From Leptospira venezuelensis (GTDB lineage Bacteria > Spirochaetota > Leptospiria > Leptospirales > Leptospiraceae), in NCBI RefSeq assembly GCF_002150035.1, contig NZ_NETS01000007.1, forward strand, positions 62,001-126,000: DNA of 64,000 nucleotides, read 5' to 3'. The notes under the pieces were generated by a model. The model was not told the origin of the DNA, made no database searches, and saw nothing but the letters and a program-made list of their open reading frames with translations. Positions 59,589 to 64,000 of this stretch are shown here, piece by piece. Each line of letters opens with the position of its first letter. Within the stretch, counting starts at the first letter, position 1. Both the position numbers and the translations under genes were made by a program.

Positions 59589-60566
59589 TTAGAGACGATA
59601 TAAAAGTCCGCCCCAATAAAATCCTGCTCCAACCGCAGGAGAAAGAATTAAATCACCTTTTTTCACGGTCCCTTTATAATAATATTCGGATAAAGCAATT
59701 GGAATAGATGCAGCGGAAGTATTTCCTACTCTTTCAAAATTCAAAAGTATTTTTTCTCTTGGAAATTTTGTTCTTTTTAGAACATCCTGCACTACAACAT
59801 CAGTTCCGGGATGAGGGATTACCCAATCTATTTCTTCCAATGAGACATTATTCTTTTTTAATAGATCATCCATAGAGGAAAGTGTGAGATCCGCTGCGTT
59901 GGTCACAAGTTCCGGATAACTTTTTACATAAAAATTAGGGCCTGGTCCTGTTTCGATTATACTAGCAAGATCTCCATCATCCTTTAAGAAAGAATCTATA
60001 ATTCCGAATTCTTTGTTTCCGGTATATTCAAGCAAAACTCCGGCTGCTGCGTCACCTGCTGTGAATTCTCCGTAGCCCCCCATCCTTGTTCTGACAGAAA
60101 ATCTTTCGCTGCCGATTACAAGTGCGTTCTTATATTTTCCGCTGCTTAGGAACGCGGATCCCATTTGGACTCCATGAACGAAGCCGGTACAAGCGGTACA
60201 GATATCGAATGCTAATGAGTTGGAAGTTCCCGCAAGTTTAGAAGCCTGAGGAGCAAGATCAGGTAAATAAAGACGATCTGTCCAGTTAGCTAGAATGAAT
60301 AAGTCCACATCCTCCGGTTTTTTTCCTGCGTCTTTTAGGATCATTTTAGAGGTTTCTGCAGCCATGAACTGGGCAGTCTCTTTTTCGTTTGCCCTTCTTC
60401 TTTCAGTTACTCCTATGTCGCCAATCACAGCTTTTTCGGCAGGATGCATTTCAGGATATTTTAATCTAGGTCGAATTTCATCGTTAGTGACGATCCTCTC
60501 CGGGAGATAATGCCCAATCCCGGTGATTCGAACCCCGTTCGAAACTAGGTTTTTAGAATTCGCCAT
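59589..60566 (-). CDS. Beta-ketoacyl-ACP synthase III (FabH-like)
   Basis: The 325-aa thiolase-fold condensing enzyme has the expected triad: Cys126 in CTACTGFVHG, His in DWVIPHPGTDVV and Asn in VGNTSAASIP. The FabH HQAN motif is changed to HPGT, so substrate preference may differ from house-keeping FabH; OleA-like or secondary KAS III enzymes are alternatives. Other regions (ITGIGHYLPERIVTNDE, GEFTAGDAAAGVLLE) are typical. It is 72 bp downstream of the CoA-transferase, so a shared acyl-CoA pathway is plausible. Confidence 0.83.
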   Translation of the reverse strand: MANSKNLVSNGVRITGIGHYLPERIVTNDEIRPRLKYPEMHPAEKAVIGDIGVTERRRANEKETAQFMAAETSKMILKDAGKKPEDVDLFILANWTDRLYLPDLAPQASKLAGTSNSLAFDICTACTGFVHGVQMGSAFLSSGKYKNALVIGSERFSVRTRMGGYGEFTAGDAAAGVLLEYTGNKEFGIIDSFLKDDGDLASIIETGPGPNFYVKSYPELVTNAADLTLSSMDDLLKKNNVSLEEIDWVIPHPGTDVVVQDVLKRTKFPREKILLNFERVGNTSAASIPIALSEYYYKGTVKKGDLILSPAVGAGFYWGGLLYRL

Positions 60567-60638
60567 GGATCAATACTCCTTTGGTCCATAATAAATTTCC
60601 AGTCATAATTCCAATCTTTTGCTTCATCTTTATCATAC

Positions 60639-62495
60639 TTAAGGCAAACGGGTATACACCATAAATTGTTCGGTATAAATTCTTTCCGGATCCAATTCCC
60701 TAAGAACAGTCAATTCATCCGAATTGATTGCAGGCTCTTGGGCAATCGGAAGATCTTCATCAGGTGGAAGCCAAAGTGTATATCTTAGAACAGCTTCTTC
60801 TGATTCCATTTCATCGTCGGATGCAGGTGCTAACCAAGAGCTCAGTTCGAAAGGATGATCAGAAAAAGAAGATCTTTGGAATCTACCGAATTGACAAACT
60901 GCTTCTACCACTCTGTCTCCAGGTGAAGTGATATGTTTTACTTTTCTTACGAAACGAAAACGATTCGCTTTTGCTACAACGATTGTATCCGCAGTAGAGA
61001 CGATATCATTCGCTCCTCCGGAGCCTACTAAGAAGTTTCCTTTTCCATCTAAGACAGAGTTGATATTTCCGAACCAGTCTACTTCTGCAGCTCCAATCAC
61101 TCCCAAACAATCATCAGGTACAATTGTTCCTAATATACTTACTATATCAGATAACATGGAGCAGTGTTGGGTATGAAGTTGGCTGAAGAGAAAAACATCT
61201 CCAGCAAAAGGTTTCATTCCATAAAATCCAAGCTCAGCGACAATCTTGATATGGATCCCTTCTTTTTCTAGAAGTTTGGCTGCTGTCCATGCAGCCATAT
61301 GTGCGGCTCCAATCCCTGCTAGAATTGTTTTGTATCCTTTTGTTTTGACCTTCTCAATGATCGCCCTTGCTGCAAGAATGATCATCTGCTCTGAATCATT
61401 TACAGTTTTAGGATTTTCAGGAGAAGAAAGAGAATGTTCCGGAGGAGTCATCTTTAAACGCCTAAGTCTTACTTCTCCGATCAGATCCAGATAGTCTTCA
61501 TGCCCTCCGGATAATATTACATTTTCTTTATACCATTTTTCAGCCTTAGCGGGAATGCCTGCCGCCTTATTAGCTTCCATTTGGAATTCGTAATCATCCA
61601 GATAAGATTCCACACCTTCGAATGCTGGGATATCAGGAAAACCTTGCACTCTTAACGACTGAGGATGAGCTCCAAATCTTGCTGGAGCGATTCCCAAAAC
61701 TTTTGTACTTGGTATATGCACTAATTCAGGAGGGACTGTTCCTCTTGGTACGATCTTCTCAACTGTAGCGATCACACCTTTTGTAGCTGCAAGTGCACCC
61801 CAGGCTCCTTCTCCGCCTGGTTGAGAAAGAACAATATTTCCATCTTCGTCCGCTACTACTCCGTGAACCAATGTGATCTCCGGGCATAATGGTAAAAGGA
61901 CTACCATGTCCTTTTCCTTTGTTCCTCTACTTTCAGAAACTAGATGAGGGCTTGCAGCTTCTCCGTAAGGTTTTCCTTCGGTAAGCTTATGATATAAAAA
62001 AGCGGTCTTTCCTAATTTGTCCGTAATTAGGTCAGACCCTACTAAGGAGTTAGAAACAAATCCTGGAAGTTTCATGGCTCCTGCCATCAATCTTTGTACT
62101 AAAGTGAGAAGGGACCAAAGTTCCAACTCGAAAGGTTTTCCTTTCATCAAGTCTTTATACAAACTATTTGGACTTGGTTTAGGATAATTATCTCCAGCAA
62201 AACCTGTGATCATCTTCTTTACTATGCCGGAAAGAGCGAGGCAATGAGCGCTGGAATGAATACCTGCAACACTGATAGTGAACTCAGGATTTGTTTCTTC
62301 AAAAACTCGAGAGAGAGAATAGATAAGTGCATTTGGCCTAGACATCGTTGTGGCTAAATGTAAGTACATGCCTGGCTTAACGAATTCCCGTACAAGAGAA
62401 TCAGGATCAGAAAGAATCTTAGTAGTTTGATGTTTCGATTCTTGTGGCATTCGTTTATTTTGTAAAAAAGCCCGGACAAAAGGCGTTTTCACCAA
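60639..62495 (-). CDS. Fused family I CoA-transferase (alpha plus beta halves)
   Basis: The 618-aa product joins two CoA-transferase halves. The N-terminal half (about 20-330) has EFTISVAGIHSSAHC and DEDGNIVLSQPGGEGAWGALAATKGVIATVEKIVPRG. The C-terminal half (about 370-600) has GAAHMAAWTAAKLLEKEGIHIKIVAELGF and IGAAEVDWFGNINS...GSGGANDIVSTADTIVV, the GxGG acyl-CoA-binding pattern of glutaconate/acetate CoA-transferase beta chains. The acyl substrate is unknown. GTG 62495 is the longest start; ATG 62450 is equally plausible and has no better SD. Confidence 0.82.
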   Translation of the reverse strand: MVKTPFVRAFLQNKRMPQESKHQTTKILSDPDSLVREFVKPGMYLHLATTMSRPNALIYSLSRVFEETNPEFTISVAGIHSSAHCLALSGIVKKMITGFAGDNYPKPSPNSLYKDLMKGKPFELELWSLLTLVQRLMAGAMKLPGFVSNSLVGSDLITDKLGKTAFLYHKLTEGKPYGEAASPHLVSESRGTKEKDMVVLLPLCPEITLVHGVVADEDGNIVLSQPGGEGAWGALAATKGVIATVEKIVPRGTVPPELVHIPSTKVLGIAPARFGAHPQSLRVQGFPDIPAFEGVESYLDDYEFQMEANKAAGIPAKAEKWYKENVILSGGHEDYLDLIGEVRLRRLKMTPPEHSLSSPENPKTVNDSEQMIILAARAIIEKVKTKGYKTILAGIGAAHMAAWTAAKLLEKEGIHIKIVAELGFYGMKPFAGDVFLFSQLHTQHCSMLSDIVSILGTIVPDDCLGVIGAAEVDWFGNINSVLDGKGNFLVGSGGANDIVSTADTIVVAKANRFRFVRKVKHITSPGDRVVEAVCQFGRFQRSSFSDHPFELSSWLAPASDDEMESEEAVLRYTLWLPPDEDLPIAQEPAINSDELTVLRELDPERIYTEQFMVYTRLP

Positions 62496-62576
62496 AGGTT
62501 AGATTTTTGACGGAAAAAAGGCCAGATTCATACGAAATCAAGGTGAAAATACAGCCAAATCGTAAGTTTAAATCCT

Positions 62577-62604
62577 GTGACATTTTGTATCCAAAGACTA
62601 ACAT
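62577..62604 (+). promoter_or_regulatory. Candidate promoter upstream of an orphan terminator
   Basis: GTGACA (62577-62582), 16-nt spacer, TAACAT (62599-62604). Predicted +1 at about 62611, giving a transcript that ends at the hairpin of 62631-62654 unless it reads through into the thioesterase gene. Confidence 0.35.
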
Positions 62605-62630
62605 CGTTTAATGCGAGCGTTTACTAAGTA

Positions 62631-62654
62631 AGAGGGATTAGGTCTCTCTTTTTT
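62631..62654 (+). terminator. Orphan terminator in the leader of the thioesterase gene
   Basis: AGAGGGA-TTAGG-TCTCTCT, a 7-bp stem with one G-U pair, then TTTTT. No upstream gene on this strand uses it, suggesting attenuation or a small RNA. Confidence 0.55.
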
Positions 62655-62781
62655 ACCAGACTTTGGTATAAAAAATTTCAGATCTTCCCTTCATTCCCGC
62701 TGATACAGAGACCCAGGCTTTAAGATCGGATTTCCAGGCTCCGATACTAAGATGGAACCCTTCCGAGAAAGAGAAGCTGAA

Positions 62782-63222
62782 ATGTCAGATGCCCCAAAAG
62801 AGTCTTTTCACTTCAAGACAGAACTAGTTGTCCGCAGATCGGACACTAGAAGTGCCACCGTAGTAGGTGGACTTTTTGTTTCTCACCTAACTTATGAAAC
62901 ATTTATCCCTCTCGTAAACGAAGTATTTGATGCATTCTTAGAATCCAACTCATGGTCCAAGGCAAATATAGCAGGAGCCAATATCATTATTCCTAAAATG
63001 GAGGTGGAATATAAATCCGAAGCAAAAGCTGGAGACGTTTTAGAATTTTCGGCTGGAGTTTTTAATTTAGGGAAGAAGTCCTGCGAGTTGTATATCTCTG
63101 CTTCTCAAAAAGTTTCTAAAGAAGAAGTGGGACTTGCAAAAATTTCTCTAGTATTCTTTGACTATGTTTCTAAAAAAACTTTGGAGATCCCGTCCGCATT
63201 TAGGGCGAAATTCGAAGTATGA
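62782..63222 (+). CDS. Hotdog-fold acyl-CoA thioesterase
   Basis: The 146-aa product from ATG 62782 (GAGAAG upstream) is a single 4HBT-like hotdog domain. It has SATVVGGLFVSHLTYETFIPLVNEVFDAFLESN (long hotdog helix), EVEYKSEAKAGDVLEFSAGVFNLGKKSCELYISAS and GLAKISLVFFDYVSKKTLEIP. Such enzymes hydrolyse acyl-CoA or act as ACP thioesterases. A longer in-frame start at 62752 lacks a good SD. Its stop codon overlaps the next gene's start as ATGA, so the two hotdog genes are co-translated. Confidence 0.83.
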   Translation: MSDAPKESFHFKTELVVRRSDTRSATVVGGLFVSHLTYETFIPLVNEVFDAFLESNSWSKANIAGANIIIPKMEVEYKSEAKAGDVLEFSAGVFNLGKKSCELYISASQKVSKEEVGLAKISLVFFDYVSKKTLEIPSAFRAKFEV

Positions 63223-64000
63223 ATTCCAAAGCCCAAACTTCTCAGGCGGAAGCTGAGTTCCCTTCGGAATATTATTTTTCGACTGAGATTCCGATCCGTA
63301 AGATCGATCTGAGTTTGGACATACATGTTTCTTTTGCAAGTGTACTGGACCTTGTGATGGAGGCTCACCTCCAGTTCTTCCAATACCTTGGATATTCCGT
63401 CACAGACATACATGGGAATAGCATCATATTTGCTAATGCTTCCATACAATACCAGGGAGAATTATTATATAAGGATAAAGTGATTATAGACGTTTCCTTG
63501 GACAATTTCGGGGAAAAGTCTTTTGATCTATACTTTAGGCTTTCTAAAAGGAATCGAGCAGAGAAGGTCTCCGTCGTAAAGATCAGAGTTTTATTCTTTG
63601 ATTATAAACTTAGAAAGGTAGTTCCGATCCCTTCTGAGTTCAAAAATAAATTTGATACTGGAAAATACATCAAGATGCAAAGTCCTGAGATCGGAAAAGA
63701 GGCCTCAAATGCAGTCGGCCCTGATGGATTTGTATTCGGATTTCGTAAACTAGAAGTATGGAATCTATCACATGTTTTCCTTCTCCATCTATATGAACTT
63801 TGCGAGAGCTGGAAAGGAAAAGTAGAGCCAAGTCTTTTAGAACATATCAGATCTATATCTTCCTTATTGCCTGTTAGGATCGCAGGAGCTTGGGGAACTC
63901 GGATTCGTGCGGAAAAAGTAAAAAATATATTAAGAGCAAAAGTTCATTTAGAAGAACTTAGATATCTTCTCATATTAGTCGCAGATTTAGGAAAAGTAGA
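63219..64000 (+). CDS. Hotdog domain fused to a 23S-IVP-like four-helix bundle (cut by window edge)
   Basis: The frame from ATG 63219 (ATGA overlap with the thioesterase) is open through the window end, giving at least 260 residues. Residues about 15-145 are a second hotdog domain (LDIHVSFASVLDLVMEAHLQFFQYLG ... KVSVVKIRVLFFDYKLRKVVPIPSEFK). From about 170 the sequence is a four-helix bundle of the 23S rRNA intervening-sequence type: FGFRKLEVWNLSHVFLLHLYELC, LLEHIRSISSLLPVRIAGAWGTR and ILRAKVHLEELRYLLILVADLGK. The second part matches the usual layout (F-LEVW, then R-A-S-P-NIAEG-like). This fusion looks unusual. The true C-terminus is not visible. Confidence 0.78.
   Translation, partial: MNSKAQTSQAEAEFPSEYYFSTEIPIRKIDLSLDIHVSFASVLDLVMEAHLQFFQYLGYSVTDIHGNSIIFANASIQYQGELLYKDKVIIDVSLDNFGEKSFDLYFRLSKRNRAEKVSVVKIRVLFFDYKLRKVVPIPSEFKNKFDTGKYIKMQSPEIGKEASNAVGPDGFVFGFRKLEVWNLSHVFLLHLYELCESWKGKVEPSLLEHIRSISSLLPVRIAGAWGTRIRAEKVKNILRAKVHLEELRYLLILVADLGKV

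Noticed and set aside
1..64000. tRNA, rRNA, CRISPR arrays, transposases or prophage genes
   Set aside because: No CCA-ended cloverleaf, rRNA-like region, regular repeat-spacer array, or transposase/integrase-like product was recognised. The multi-branched repeats were considered as tRNAs but lack a T-loop (GTTCRA) and a CCA-type acceptor.

Overview
The window looks like a chromosomal segment of a Leptospira species. It is moderately AT-rich and carries many leptospiral-style lipoproteins (short signal peptides ending in Cys after uncharged or polar residues), exported TPR and HEAT proteins, membrane-embedded AraC regulators and a large kinase/ATPase/PP2C signalling protein. No rRNA, tRNA, transposase, phage or CRISPR array was seen. 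The species cannot be fixed from sequence alone.

Layout. 1-7.6 kb: start of a chemotaxis receptor, an exported protein of unknown function, a DUF4345 membrane protein, a thiopurine methyltransferase, a macro-domain protein and two tandem pectinacetylesterase-like lipoproteins. 7.8-12.7 kb: Lon protease, a DegT-type aminotransferase, a small lipoprotein and Dps behind a PerR/Fur-type operator. 12.8-20.2 kb: a diheme cytochrome lipoprotein, an AraC-type membrane regulator, a lipoprotein with two amidase domains, a coiled-coil membrane protein and a GxxExxY gene between inverted CGCAGAG-type repeats. 20.2-30.8 kb: ribH-nusB-TPR-HEAT, a lipoprotein, a Cys-cluster/J-like pair, then miaB, an LptF/LptG-type permease and a receiver-like coiled-coil protein. 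30.8-49.8 kb: mgsA, a TonB-receptor locus probably for metal uptake with a Fur-like operator, TPR and NHL/VWA exported proteins, an HDAC-like deacetylase, a DUF4015 protein, mtnC, an MFS transporter and a lipase. This middle part is dense in short palindromic and structured intergenic repeats.

50-64 kb: an EEP phosphatase/nuclease, a VOC protein, then a four-gene signalling operon on the minus strand. The operon runs from a giant Ser/Thr kinase-ATPase-GAF-PP2C protein through SiaB-like and SiaC-like proteins to a class III adenylate cyclase. It resembles the Pseudomonas SiaABCD partner-switch with the diguanylate cyclase replaced by a cAMP-type cyclase. Acyl-CoA genes follow (a FabH-like synthase, a fused CoA-transferase and a hotdog thioesterase), and the window ends inside a hotdog protein fused to a 23S-IVP-like four-helix bundle.

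Main points of interest: the Sia-like/adenylate cyclase operon, the hotdog/four-helix fusion, a four-copy intergenic element predicted to fold as a multi-branched structure with changing but paired stems, a palindrome-bounded repeat of about 150 bp, and a probable CTG start codon in the HEAT-repeat gene.
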